DNA of 64,000 bases. It comes from a bacterium (lineage in GTDB: Bacteria; Oederibacteriota; CAKKQC01). Location: the NCBI GenBank assembly GCA_919901855.1, contig CAKKQC010000037.1, positions 14,691 through 78,690 on the forward strand, read 5' to 3'. The translations under genes were made by a program, and so were the position numbers. Positions 39,313 to 48,127 of this stretch are shown here, piece by piece. The notes beneath the pieces were generated by a model that worked only from the letters and a program-made list of their open reading frames with translations, was not told where the DNA came from and did not search any database. How positions within the stretch are numbered: position 1 is the first letter of the stretch; the number at the start of each line of letters is the position of its first letter.

Positions 39313-41576
39313 TAGTGTATCTCCACGTTGCCGGTGCCGCGCGCGAGGACCTCGAGCGCCTCGGCGATCCCGGTCCGGTGCTCGGGGTAGAGCTCGGCGG
39401 CCCGGCGGAGCGCGGCGATACCCTCCGCCCGCCGTCCGACGCCGAGCGCGGCGGCGGCGTAGATGGACCAGTTCTCGTCGTCGACCATGCCCGCCAGGCA
39501 CCCGGGGCGGGCCCACCGCCAGGTCAGATCCATGCGGCGCTCGGCGAAGGCCTGCCAGGCGACCTTGTTCTTCACCCACAGGACCCCGGGCAGGAGCGCG
39601 GCGAGACGGCCCAGTTCGCGGCGCACCGCGGCGGCGTCCTCCCGGCGCTCGGCCTGCCACACCTCGCGCATGACGCCCTCGGCGCCGGGCAGGTAGAAGA
39701 CCGGGTCGCGGGAGGGGAGCGGCCGGGCGAGGACCTCGTAGAGGTAGAACCCGCCGTTGGGATGGTCCGAGTGCGCGGGCGAACGCGCGATGCGGAGCCG
39801 GGCGCGGACGAACGAGGCGTAGTCCCGGGCCATCCGGTCGGTCCACGGGAACCAGTCGTGGACGTCGCGCTGGAACCCCGCGGTCACGAAGTTGTACGCG
39901 ACGTGCGTGATCCCGAGCTGGCGGAAGCGCTTGGCCAGCTCCCCGGGACCGCGGGCGTCGCGCGCGAGCGTCCAGCCGAGCGGCATAGGTCCGATCGCGG
40001 TCGACAGCACGATCCGGCAGCCGAACCGGTAGGCGCGCTGCTCGCTCGCCAGGAGGAGGACGCGGGGCCCCGCGATGCGGACGGCGGCCTGGACCGCGGC
40101 GAGTTCCCCCGTGGACCGCGCGAGGAACGCGGCGGGCGACTCGGCGCCGAGCAGGCACGGCAGGGGGGCCAGGCTCGCGATCCCGGCGACGGCGCCCGCG
40201 ATCGGAACGGCGCCGGCCAGCATGAGCACGGCGATGGAGAGCGCGCGGAGGCGAGGGACCATCGCTTCGAGGAAGCGGGGGAGCGCGAGGGCGGCCGAGA
40301 CGGCTACGAGGAAGTCCGCGGGGATGGGGAACCGCTCCATCCTCCCCACCTTGATGAAGAGGACCTCCAGGAGGAGTCCGAGTCCGAGAATCCGCCGGCT
40401 CGCGGCCGGGGCGCCCGGCCGGACCGCGAGTAACGCCGCGAGGGAGAGGCCCGGGGCCGAGGTGGCGAGCCGCGCGAGCGCGTACGCGGCCGCCCCGCCC
40501 CACGTGGTGGTGCCCGGGGGGGCGAAAGCCTCGACGTAGCCTCCGCGGAAAACCTCGGAGCTCCCGGGAAGCCAGCCGAGGGTGGGGAAGACTCCCGTGA
40601 GCGCGAAGAACAGCGGGTTCCCGGTGAACCACCAGTTCTTGAGCCACCAGGGGAGGAGCGGGAGGGCGGCGATCCACGCGCCGGCCAGCAATAGGGCCGC
40701 CCGCCGGGGCGGCTCGCCGCGGCGCAGCCACCCCCACAGCGGCACCGCGGGCGCGGCGAGCACGAACGTGAGCTTGAACGCGGCCGCGAGACCCAGACAG
40801 CCCCACGCCAGCCCCGGCCGCCGGCGGTCCGCGGCGAGCAGCGCGGCGGCGAACGCGGCCAGTGCGAGCAGGTCGGGCTTGGCGATCCGGAGGTCGAAGA
40901 GCACGCGCGAGGAGGCGAGGAGAAGCGCCGCGACCAGCCAGCCCGGCTTCGTGCCGGTTCCGAGCCCGGCCAGCGGCAGGAGCGCGGCGGCGGCGAGGAA
41001 CCCGGCCGCGAGCGGGAGCACCCGGGCCGCCGCGTCGTTTCCGGTCACCACGGACCAGCCGAAGAGCAGTTCGCCGGGCAGGGGCAGTTTGAACGTGACG
41101 CCGAAAGCGTCCGAGGAGATCCGGTGGGCGACGAGGAACTGCTCGGGAGCGGCGAGGTGGTAGATGAGGCAGTCCGTGGAGATCTCGGGCAGGAATACCA
41201 TGGGGAGGGTGACCCCGAGGACGGCGGCCAGCAGGACGTTCGCGGCGACTCCGGGGGCAGGACGCGCGCCCTGGGCGCGCGATGGTCGCCTCGGGCGACC
41301 TAACGCCACCCGCGCGATCCCGCCCGCCGCGCCGGCCGCGACCAGCGCCGCGTAGACCGGCGGCTGGAAGAGCCCGGCCAGGCCGGCCCCGAGCAGCAGG
41401 AGGCTCGCGGTGCCCGCGCCGACGACCAGCCCGAAGACCGCGCCGGCGGGCCAGGCGCCGCGCGGGGCCCGGAGCCAGCGGGCGCCGGGCACGGAAGCGC
41501 CGGCGAGCGCGAGGAGCAGGATTGCGGAAGAGGCCGCCGCGGCCCCATCGGCGGCGAGGGCGGCGGGGAGGCTCAT
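39312..41576 (-). CDS. Putative GT-C-type membrane glycosyltransferase with C-terminal repeat region
   Basis: A 754-residue protein with about twelve or thirteen TM helices. A loop motif ISTDCLIYHLAAPEQFLV carries an Asp in the place of the GT-C catalytic acid, and DxxxYHLAxPxxFL recurs in three other proteins of the window. The C-terminal ~150 residues are soluble, with a short TPR-like helix pair (EGIAALRRAAELYPEHRTGI). Donor and acceptor are unknown; a polyprenyl-phosphate sugar is usual for such enzymes. The ATG overlaps the preceding paralog's stop (ATGA). Two GC palindromes (41263-41281 and 41284-41300) lie inside its coding sequence. Confidence 0.7.
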   Translation of the reverse strand: MSLPAALAADGAAAASSAILLLALAGASVPGARWLRAPRGAWPAGAVFGLVVGAGTASLLLLGAGLAGLFQPPVYAALVAAGAAGGIARVALGRPRRPSRAQGARPAPGVAANVLLAAVLGVTLPMVFLPEISTDCLIYHLAAPEQFLVAHRISSDAFGVTFKLPLPGELLFGWSVVTGNDAAARVLPLAAGFLAAAALLPLAGLGTGTKPGWLVAALLLASSRVLFDLRIAKPDLLALAAFAAALLAADRRRPGLAWGCLGLAAAFKLTFVLAAPAVPLWGWLRRGEPPRRAALLLAGAWIAALPLLPWWLKNWWFTGNPLFFALTGVFPTLGWLPGSSEVFRGGYVEAFAPPGTTTWGGAAAYALARLATSAPGLSLAALLAVRPGAPAASRRILGLGLLLEVLFIKVGRMERFPIPADFLVAVSAALALPRFLEAMVPRLRALSIAVLMLAGAVPIAGAVAGIASLAPLPCLLGAESPAAFLARSTGELAAVQAAVRIAGPRVLLLASEQRAYRFGCRIVLSTAIGPMPLGWTLARDARGPGELAKRFRQLGITHVAYNFVTAGFQRDVHDWFPWTDRMARDYASFVRARLRIARSPAHSDHPNGGFYLYEVLARPLPSRDPVFYLPGAEGVMREVWQAERREDAAAVRRELGRLAALLPGVLWVKNKVAWQAFAERRMDLTWRWARPGCLAGMVDDENWSIYAAAALGVGRRAEGIAALRRAAELYPEHRTGIAEALEVLARGTGNVEIH

Positions 41577-43792
41577 CGCGCCGGGATTCCGAGGAGGCGC
41601 GCGGCCTCGCCCTCCCACCGGGCCTGTCCGGCCGCGTCGCGGCGCAGCCGATCGATCTCGGCGAGCCGCAGGCGCGGGACCGCGAACCGGGGGAACCGGA
41701 CGAGCAGGGCGCGGAAGCCCCGGGCGGCCTCGTCGAGGCGGCCGGCGACGAGGGCCTTGTCGGCGTCGTCGTACACGAGTTCGGCGTACGGGAGCTGGAG
41801 CCAATGCAGGTTGGCCGCCGAAGCGGGGGTCACCGGGGGCCGGATGGCATAGACCAGGTAGTACGTGTTCTCCGCCGGCCGGTCGACGGTCCAGACGGGA
41901 TCGAGATCACGGACGACGAACCGTTCGAGGGCCGCGAGGCTGCGATCGTTCCACGCGTAGCCCCCCATGATCTGCTGCATCGTAAGCGATCCCTCCATCC
42001 GGTGCACGAGACAACCGAGCCGCCGCTGCCGGCAGCCCACGGCGATCCGTTCCCCGTCGCGGCACCAGCGCACGAGCCAGGGGTTGCGGTGCTGGGAGTC
42101 CACGAGGGGATCGCGGGGCCAGTAGTAGGCCTTGATGTCGCCGGCGAGGTAGGGGCGGCCCAGCGCGGGCCGCTCCTCGAGGAAGGCCCCGATGGCCATG
42201 TACCACCCCCGGGGCGTCACCCGCGAGGCGAGATAGGCCCGGGGCGTCTCGACGCCGAGCGCGGCCCGGAGCGGCGAGGCGGTGATGAACTGCATGGCGC
42301 ACGCGCGCATCCACGCGAGTGCCGCGACGAGGGAGAACGCGACCGCCCACCCCCGGGCAAGGCCCGGGATCGCGGACGCGCGTCCCGGCGGGCGCCGGCC
42401 GAGCCGCAGGACGGCGGCGAGCGCGGCGAGGGGGAGCACGGGGGCGAGCCACCGGGCCTGCCCGCCGCCGGCGACGACCCAGAGCGCGAGGGCGGCCAGC
42501 GCGGCGGGGGCGAGCCGCGCGGCGGCCGGCCGCAGGGCCCCGCGCGACACGAAGAGCGCGGGGAGGAGCATGACGAGCAGGGGCGAGTACTCGCCCCCGG
42601 CGGCGCCGGCGTCGCGCAGGAGGAACCGCGGGAGCCAGAGCCAGAGCGAGGGGTGGCCGAACGGCACCCACTGCATGTGGGAGAGGAACGGCCGGGTCTC
42701 CTCGCCCTGCGCCAGCGCGGGGAAAACCGAGCCCAGGACCAGCCCCCCGAACGGCGAGCCCGCCAGGGCGAGGTTCTTGGCGATCCACGGGAGTTGGGGG
42801 ATGAGCCACGCGAGAGCGGTGGCCATCCTGTGGCCGCGGGGCACGAGGACGGCCAGCATGCCGAAGCCGAGCAGCGTGGCGCTGAGCTTGACCGCGCCGG
42901 CGGCGCCGGCCAGGAGGCCGACGAGGATCCAGCCGCCCCGGCCGCCCGCCACGACGGCCCCCAAGGCCGCGAAGGCGGCGATGGCGGGCAGGTCAGTGTA
43001 CGCGTGCCCCGCGATCTCGATTGCCAGCGGGCTGGCGGCGAATCCGAGCCAGGGGGCCGCGGCCAGCGGGCCGGTGAGCCCCGCCGCGCGGGTGGCGCCC
43101 GCTAGGAGGGCGATGGCGAGGGGGAGCCCGCCGAAAGCCAGCAGGCGTGCGGCGCCGTCGCCTCCGACGGCCTGGCCAAACGCGAACAGCATCTCGCCGC
43201 CGAGGTGGAAGTTGGACAGCGGCTCGAGCCCGGCGTCGAAGACCTTGGCCCTGGCGAGGAACCGGGCGGGCAGGGCCAGGTGGTACTGGAGCGCGTCGTA
43301 CGAGGTCTCGGGGGCCAGCGCGACCACGAGCGCGGGAAGGCATAGGGCGATCACGGCGATCGCTCCGGCGGGGGAGACCCCCGTGAACGGCCTGGTGCGG
43401 CGCAGGATGCGCAGACCGGCGACCGCGCCCACCAAGGCCAGGGTCGTCAGGGCGGGTGGGCGGAGGAGACCGGCCAGCCCCAGACCAAGGACGGCGGCGG
43501 GCAGGACGACCACGAGACCGGCGGTCAGGACGAGGGCGGCGGGCGGATCGCGGCGGCGGGGCGCGGTGAGCGCGAGGACGGACGGGCCGGCCGCCAGCCC
43601 GGTGAGCGCCACGGCGGCGGCGGCGAGTGCTTCGATGAAGTGGCGGCCGAGGGCGGCGAGAAGGGGACCGGCCTCGACCGGGCCGGGCGTCCAGAACCAG
43701 AGGTCCCAGGCGGGGTGCCAGCCGGGCAGCCAGCCCGCGAGCCAGAGGCCGATGCAGACCAGGCCCCAGGCGGGCGCAAGGGCCCCGCTCAT
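41573..43792 (-). CDS. Putative GT-C-type membrane glycosyltransferase (paralog)
   Basis: A 739-residue protein with about thirteen TM helices, paralogous to the gene after it. The loop motif is APETSYDALQYHLALPARFL, with the acidic residue and YHLA retained. The C-terminal ~200 residues include a TPR-like end (ADKALVAGRLDEAARGFRAL). It begins one base after the Crp/Fnr gene stop, so both are probably on one transcript with the downstream paralog and the aldo/keto reductase. Confidence 0.7.
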   Translation of the reverse strand: MSGALAPAWGLVCIGLWLAGWLPGWHPAWDLWFWTPGPVEAGPLLAALGRHFIEALAAAAVALTGLAAGPSVLALTAPRRRDPPAALVLTAGLVVVLPAAVLGLGLAGLLRPPALTTLALVGAVAGLRILRRTRPFTGVSPAGAIAVIALCLPALVVALAPETSYDALQYHLALPARFLARAKVFDAGLEPLSNFHLGGEMLFAFGQAVGGDGAARLLAFGGLPLAIALLAGATRAAGLTGPLAAAPWLGFAASPLAIEIAGHAYTDLPAIAAFAALGAVVAGGRGGWILVGLLAGAAGAVKLSATLLGFGMLAVLVPRGHRMATALAWLIPQLPWIAKNLALAGSPFGGLVLGSVFPALAQGEETRPFLSHMQWVPFGHPSLWLWLPRFLLRDAGAAGGEYSPLLVMLLPALFVSRGALRPAAARLAPAALAALALWVVAGGGQARWLAPVLPLAALAAVLRLGRRPPGRASAIPGLARGWAVAFSLVAALAWMRACAMQFITASPLRAALGVETPRAYLASRVTPRGWYMAIGAFLEERPALGRPYLAGDIKAYYWPRDPLVDSQHRNPWLVRWCRDGERIAVGCRQRRLGCLVHRMEGSLTMQQIMGGYAWNDRSLAALERFVVRDLDPVWTVDRPAENTYYLVYAIRPPVTPASAANLHWLQLPYAELVYDDADKALVAGRLDEAARGFRALLVRFPRFAVPRLRLAEIDRLRRDAAGQARWEGEAARLLGIPAR

Positions 43793-43793
43793 C

Positions 43794-44474
43794 TCAGGTG
43801 GCGTACTTCTTGAGCTTGTCGAGGTCGGTGAGGTGGACCTGCCGGGCCTTGAGCCGGACGCATCCCTCTTCTTCGAGGGCGTTCAGCATCCGGGTCGTCG
43901 TCTCGCGCGAGAGCCCGGCGAGGTCGGCGAGCTCCTGGTGCGTGAGCGGGATGACGACGCCCGCCCCGGCCGCCGCGGGGAACTCGTCCATGAGGGTCAG
44001 GAGCAGGTCCGCGAGCTTCGACTGCGAATCGCCCAGGGCGAGCGTCTTGATCTGCCGGTTCGCGGCCTGGAGCCGGTGGGCCAGCGTCTGGATGATCCGG
44101 AGCGATATGCCGGGGACGTCCTTCAGCAGCTTCTCGAAGTCGGCCTGCTCGATCGTGATGGCGCGGCAGTCCGTGAGCGCCTCGGCAGTGGCGCTCCGCT
44201 CGTGCCCCGGCAGGAAGAGCGCCATCTCGCCGAAGAAGTCCTTCGGCCGGAGCAGGGCCAGGGTCTTCACCCTCCCGTCCGAGGACGAGCGCGAGATCTT
44301 TATGATGCCGGCGACGATGAGCACTACGTAGGTCCCCTTCTCGCCCTCGAGGAAGACCGTCGTGCGCTTCGGGAACCGGCGTTCGCGGGCGATGGAGGCG
44401 ATCCGCGCGAGCTGGGGCGGGGTCAGGTCCTGGAAGAGCACGAACTGCTTCAGCGCGGGGTCGAGAGTCGGCAT
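43794..44474 (-). CDS. Crp/Fnr family transcriptional regulator
   Basis: A 226-residue regulator with an N-terminal cyclic nucleotide-binding beta-roll (about 20-120, with FFGEMALFLPGHERSATAEAL) and a C-terminal winged helix (~150-220, recognition region LTHQELADLAGLSRETTTRMLNAL cut here as GLSRETTTRML). The phosphate cassette GEMALF...RSAT suggests cAMP or a related nucleotide as ligand; there are no Fnr-type cysteine clusters. The start is placed at 44474, 10 bases past the TAGCAT -10 box; an ATG at 44486 overlaps that box. Confidence 0.9.
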   Translation of the reverse strand: MPTLDPALKQFVLFQDLTPPQLARIASIARERRFPKRTTVFLEGEKGTYVVLIVAGIIKISRSSSDGRVKTLALLRPKDFFGEMALFLPGHERSATAEALTDCRAITIEQADFEKLLKDVPGISLRIIQTLAHRLQAANRQIKTLALGDSQSKLADLLLTLMDEFPAAAGAGVVIPLTHQELADLAGLSRETTTRMLNALEEEGCVRLKARQVHLTDLDKLKKYAT

Positions 44475-44484
44475 CCTGACGTTC

Positions 44485-44514
44485 ATGCTAGGTTGGTACG
44501 GCGCTCACTGTCAA
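44485..44514 (-). promoter_or_regulatory. Sigma70-type promoter of the Crp/Fnr gene
   Basis: On the minus strand TTGACA (44514-44509), an 18-base spacer and TAGCAT (44490-44485) precede the ATG at 44474 by 10 bases. Confidence 0.6.
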
Positions 44515-44525
44515 TGTGCCTGCGG

Positions 44526-44573
44526 CTGCGGACGCACCCGCAGTCCCTCGGGCTTCGGCAGACGCCGAAGCCC
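44526..44573. repeat. Two adjacent hairpins in the gap between two minus-strand genes
   Basis: CTGCGG/CCGCAG (44526-44531 with 44538-44543) and GGGCTTCGGC/GCCGAAGCCC (44550-44559 with 44564-44573, loop AGAC). They lie after the stop of the FKBP-like gene (minus strand) and upstream of the Crp promoter, so they may end that transcript. Confidence 0.5.
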
Positions 44574-44605
44574 TGCCTTTTCCCCGCCGTACATGTCCCT
44601 CAGTC

Positions 44606-45658
44606 TTATTGGATCCGCGGTGTAAGGCGCTTGGGCTCCTCGATCTGGGCGTTCTGCATCACGAGGGCCATGACGCGGTCCTCGAGGATCCGGCGGCGCA
44701 ACAGGTCGAAGGCCTTCTGCTGGCGGACCATCTCGAGGAACGCGGCGGGCTCCTGGCCCTGCTGGCGCGCCATCTGGGACGCCGCCTGCTCGACCTCGGC
44801 GTCCGTCACGGCGATGTGCTCCTTCTTCGCGATCCAGGCCAGGACCTTCGAGAGCTTGACGCTCCGGACGACGCCGGGGCGGTTCGAGGTCCGGATCGCC
44901 TCGGCGTCCGGTCCGCCCTGCGCGGGACCGGAGCCGCGCTGGGCCGCGGACTGGAGGGTCTGCTGGACGATGCGGTCGAGCTCCCGGTTGATTTCGCGGC
45001 GGCCCGGCTCGCCCCGCCACTGCGTCAGCAGCGCCTCGGCGACCTGGGCGCGGATCGACTGCTCGGCCTGCGTCTGGTGCTGCCGGGCGAGCTCCTCGCG
45101 CAGGGCCTTCCGGAGCTGTTCGACCGTCGTGAGCTGGCCGCGCGACACCTGCGCGGCGAACTCGTCGGTCAGCGGCGGCCGGCTCAGGCCCTCGATGCCG
45201 CGCAGCGTGATCCGGAACACGGCGGTCTTCCCCGCGAGCGTCGGCTCCTGGTAGTCGGCGGGGAACGCGACCTTGACGTCCTTCATCTGTCCCACGCGCA
45301 TGCCGACGACGCCCTCCTCGAACCCCGGGATCATCTGGCCCGCCCCGAGCACGAGGGCGTAGCCGGAGGCCGTGCCCCCCATGAACGGGGTGCCGCCGAG
45401 CGTGCCGACGAAGTCGACCGTCGCCCGGTTCCCCTTCGCGGCGGCCGAGTCGGCCGGCAGGGGCATCGCCTTCGCGGCCTGGTTCCTGAGCTGGTCGAGG
45501 AACCTGGTGACGTCGCCCTCCGTTACCTTGGCGACGACGGGCCGGGTCAGCTTGAGGCCCTTGTAGGTGACATGCTGGCGCGTGCACCCGGCGGTGAGCC
45601 AGGCAGACGCGGCGAGCACGAACAGGCACCGCGGATAGGTGGCGCGTCGGTTGAACAT
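44606..45658 (-). CDS. Lipoprotein peptidyl-prolyl isomerase, FKBP/trigger-factor-like
   Basis: A 350-residue protein with a lipobox (WLTAGC, Cys25), so it works outside the cytoplasm, unlike cytosolic trigger factor. An N-terminal arm (~30-65) is followed by an FKBP domain (about 70-160: GNRATVDFVGTLGGTPFMGG, then LGAGQMIPGFEEGVVGM) and a helical trigger-factor/SurA-type C-terminal domain. FKBP proteins catalyse proline isomerisation; this layout suggests a periplasmic chaperone for exported proteins such as the barrels and repeat proteins of this window. The start at 45658 has TACAAT 7 bases upstream. Confidence 0.8.
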   Translation of the reverse strand: MFNRRATYPRCLFVLAASAWLTAGCTRQHVTYKGLKLTRPVVAKVTEGDVTRFLDQLRNQAAKAMPLPADSAAAKGNRATVDFVGTLGGTPFMGGTASGYALVLGAGQMIPGFEEGVVGMRVGQMKDVKVAFPADYQEPTLAGKTAVFRITLRGIEGLSRPPLTDEFAAQVSRGQLTTVEQLRKALREELARQHQTQAEQSIRAQVAEALLTQWRGEPGRREINRELDRIVQQTLQSAAQRGSGPAQGGPDAEAIRTSNRPGVVRSVKLSKVLAWIAKKEHIAVTDAEVEQAASQMARQQGQEPAAFLEMVRQQKAFDLLRRRILEDRVMALVMQNAQIEEPKRLTPRIQ

Positions 45659-45665
45659 GGCGAGG

Positions 45666-45671
45666 ATTGTA
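45666..45671 (-). promoter_or_regulatory. Candidate -10 box (TACAAT) for the FKBP lipoprotein gene
   Basis: On the minus strand TACAAT is followed by 7 bases and the ATG at 45658. A TTGACC lies further upstream (45690-45685), but the 13-base spacer is too short for a standard pair. Confidence 0.45.
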
Positions 45672-45694
45672 GCATACGGCCCGCGGTCAAGCCC

Positions 45695-45722
45695 GCACCC
45701 GGTACCGGGCGGCACCGGGTGC
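45695..45722. repeat. Inverted repeat in a divergent promoter region
   Basis: GCACCCGGT (45695-45703) and ACCGGGTGC (45714-45722) form a perfect 9-base inverted repeat with a 10-base loop between two divergent genes. It could be a regulator site or a hairpin. Confidence 0.4.
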
Positions 45723-45767
45723 CGCGAGGCCACGCGGTACGATACGATCGTGCAAGGGCCTTCAGCC

Positions 45768-46595
45768 ATGGAAGAAACGAGCGCACTGCGTCCCGGGATC
45801 GGGGTCGCGTTCGGCGGTGGGGTGGTCTACTCGATCGCGGGCGTCGGCGTGGCCCTCGGCCTCCGCGAGGCGGGTCTCCCGGTCGTCGCCGTTTCCGGCA
45901 CGAGCGGCGGGGCCCTCGTGGGGGCGGCCGTGGCGGCGGTCCTGCGTCCCGCGGAGCTTCGCGCGGTCGGGACCAAGATGGACTGGGGCGACCTCGTGCG
46001 GTTCACGCCGGGCAAGATGGGTCTCCTGAACGGCGAGCCGATCCGGGCCTTCGTCGAGCGGATCACGGGCTGCCGGACGTTCGAGGAACTCCGCATGCCG
46101 TTCACGGCGGTGGCCACCGACATTCTCCGCGGCGCCGAGGTCCGGTTCACGACCGGGCCGCTCGGGATGGCGGTGCAGGCGAGCTGCGCGATCCCGGGGC
46201 TGTTCCAGCCCGTCAGGTCCGCCGACATGCTGCTCGTGGACGGTGGCATCTCGGCGAACCTGCCCGCGGACGCGGTTCGCGCGTGGCGTCCGGCCGTGAC
46301 GCTGGCGGTCGACGTGCTGACGCTGTCGGACCAGTACCAGGGACCCCTGCGCACGGGGGCCCAGGTCGTGATTAAGGCCTACCACACGATGGTCAAGCGG
46401 GAGATCGAGCTGCAGGAGCGGAACGCGGACTTCGTCGTCATGCCGAACGTGAGCGGGCTCTCGGTGCTGAACTTCCGGGACGCGCCCGAGATCATCGCGC
46501 GGGGCGAGGAGGCCATCCGGCCCCTGATCGCGCGCATCCGGGCCCTGCTGGCCGACCGGACGGCAGGGTCCGACGTCCTCCCCTGGTCAATCTGA
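45768..46595 (+). CDS. Patatin-like phospholipase
   Basis: A 275-residue protein with the patatin Ser-Asp dyad: oxyanion loop VAFGGGVVYS (about 13-22), nucleophile Ser46 in SGTSGGALVG, and Asp in LLVDGGISANLP. It is a lipid acyl hydrolase of the RssA/NTE type. AAGGG stands about 10 bases before the ATG at 45768. An in-frame GTG at 45750 has TACGAT 6 bases upstream and would be a leaderless start, so the true N-terminus may be six residues longer. Confidence 0.85.
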   Translation: MEETSALRPGIGVAFGGGVVYSIAGVGVALGLREAGLPVVAVSGTSGGALVGAAVAAVLRPAELRAVGTKMDWGDLVRFTPGKMGLLNGEPIRAFVERITGCRTFEELRMPFTAVATDILRGAEVRFTTGPLGMAVQASCAIPGLFQPVRSADMLLVDGGISANLPADAVRAWRPAVTLAVDVLTLSDQYQGPLRTGAQVVIKAYHTMVKREIELQERNADFVVMPNVSGLSVLNFRDAPEIIARGEEAIRPLIARIRALLADRTAGSDVLPWSI

Positions 46596-46656
46596 TCTTG
46601 GGGCGGCTCTGAGCCAGGAAACGCGGGCGAGACGGAAGCGGAGGCTTTAGCCGCCG

Positions 46657-46842
46657 CTACTTCGTCTGCTGCGCCGTGACCTCCAGCTTGCCGTTGGCCA
46701 TCGCCGACGAGTAGTGGATGGACTGCTTGCAGATCGGGCAGTCCTCGATCCACGTATCCTCGGGCTGGCTCAGATCGAGGTTGACGATCAGGCTCTTCCC
46801 GCAGTGCGGGCAGCGGACCTTGGTAGTGACCTTCAGGATCAC
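46657..46842 (-). CDS. Small CPXCG-type zinc-ribbon protein
   Basis: A 61-residue protein with two CPxC knuckles: CPHCG (Cys11, Cys14) and CPICK (Cys35, Cys38), spaced as in a treble-clef or zinc ribbon. It matches the Cys-rich CPXCG family, of unknown function. The start is GTG at 46842, with TAGGCT on the minus strand 6 bases upstream. An imperfect hairpin overlaps its 3' end (about 46638-46658). Confidence 0.75.
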   Translation of the reverse strand: MILKVTTKVRCPHCGKSLIVNLDLSQPEDTWIEDCPICKQSIHYSSAMANGKLEVTAQQTK

Positions 46843-46886
46843 GCGGATAGCCTACAGGCTCGCGGCGGGATTTTCAAGCGCGCCGG

Positions 46887-48125
46887 TCATGCTCCTTTGA
46901 GGCGCAGGATCACGAGGGAGGCGGCAACGATGACGAGCCCGCTGACGAGGAACGGCCCGTTCTGCCACGCGAGCCGGTCCAGCAGGAAGCCCGCCAGCAG
47001 GGGGCCGAAGATGGCGCCGAGCGACCCCAGTCCGGTGGCCAGCGCCACGTCCCGGCCGCGCCAGGCGGGCCGCGCCCAGCGCTGGAGGAAGTCGGCCTGG
47101 ATCGGGCTGAAGAAGGTCGCCCCGAGGATATCGTGCAAGATGAAGAAACCGCAGGCGAGGAGCGCGCCGGGCACGACCGCGGTCGCCGAGAGGCACGCGC
47201 CCTGGGCGGCCATCGAGACGATGAAGATGGCCTTGTAGTGGCGACGCAGTCCCGGCCGGTCCATCCACTGGCCCGCGACCATCATCGGAATGCCGAGGGA
47301 AAACCGGTGGGCCATCTGGAGGGCGCCCAGGACGGGCACGGCGAAGCCGAACTTGTCCTTGAAGAAGAGGACGAGATAGAAGGTGTGGCTCATCGTGAGC
47401 CCGACGTTGAAGACGAACGAGCTCGCGGTCAGGACCCAGAGGTTCGGGGGGAGCGCGATCCCGAGCCAGCGGGTGACGCCGCGGTCCGCGCCCGCCGTGG
47501 CGGCGGTGGTCCGGACGATCCCCGGGTCCTCGCGGAACCAGCGCCATACGGTGAACGTGGCGGCCGCCGAGAGGACGGCCGAGAGGCCGAAGGTCCAGGA
47601 CCAGCCCAGCCGCGAGATGATCCAGCCCGCCGAGACCGCGCCGACGGCCATGAAGAAGAACTCCGACCCGATGGCCCGGCCGATCCAGCGGACGAATCTG
47701 GCGCCGGCCGCCTCGTAGACGGCCAGCGACCGCATGGCGTCCCGGACGACGCCCGCGGCGTCCCGGACCATCTTCGCGGCGGCCAGCGTGGCGGTACCCG
47801 TCACGGCGGGCAGGACCGCGGTGGAGACCGTGATGAGTCCCAGCGCGTCCACGAGGAAGGGCTTGCGCCCCACGACGTCCGACCGGGAGCCGACGAGGTA
47901 CCGGACGGCGAGGATGCCGAACTGGGACACCCCGAAGATGATCCCCATGCTCGTGAACGAGATCCGGAGGAAGTCGAGGTAAAGGGGGAGGGCGAACTCG
48001 TAGATGCCGAAGGCGGTCGCCTGGAAGGCGCCCGCGACGAGCAGGGCGATAAGGGCGCGTCGGACGACGCGTTCCCGACGTGTGTCGGGCGCGCGTCGGA
48101 CGGCGGGCCGCCCGGTCTCCGGCAT
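46887..48125 (-). CDS. MFS transporter
   Basis: A 412-residue major facilitator with twelve TM helices. The cytoplasmic loop after TM2 reads VGSRSDVVGRKPFLVDALG, close to the family's G-x-x-x-D-R-x-G-R-R/K. The substrate is unknown. It starts 2 bases after the glucose-6-phosphate dehydrogenase stop on the same strand, so they share a transcript. A sugar, sugar phosphate or metabolite related to the pentose phosphate route is possible by context only. Confidence 0.82.
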   Translation of the reverse strand: MPETGRPAVRRAPDTRRERVVRRALIALLVAGAFQATAFGIYEFALPLYLDFLRISFTSMGIIFGVSQFGILAVRYLVGSRSDVVGRKPFLVDALGLITVSTAVLPAVTGTATLAAAKMVRDAAGVVRDAMRSLAVYEAAGARFVRWIGRAIGSEFFFMAVGAVSAGWIISRLGWSWTFGLSAVLSAAATFTVWRWFREDPGIVRTTAATAGADRGVTRWLGIALPPNLWVLTASSFVFNVGLTMSHTFYLVLFFKDKFGFAVPVLGALQMAHRFSLGIPMMVAGQWMDRPGLRRHYKAIFIVSMAAQGACLSATAVVPGALLACGFFILHDILGATFFSPIQADFLQRWARPAWRGRDVALATGLGSLGAIFGPLLAGFLLDRLAWQNGPFLVSGLVIVAASLVILRLKGA

Positions 48126-48127
48126 GC

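Noticed and set aside
45685-45690. TTGACC as the -35 partner of TACAAT for the FKBP lipoprotein gene
   Set aside because: The spacer would be only 13 bases, too short for a usual sigma70 promoter, so only the -10 box is reported.
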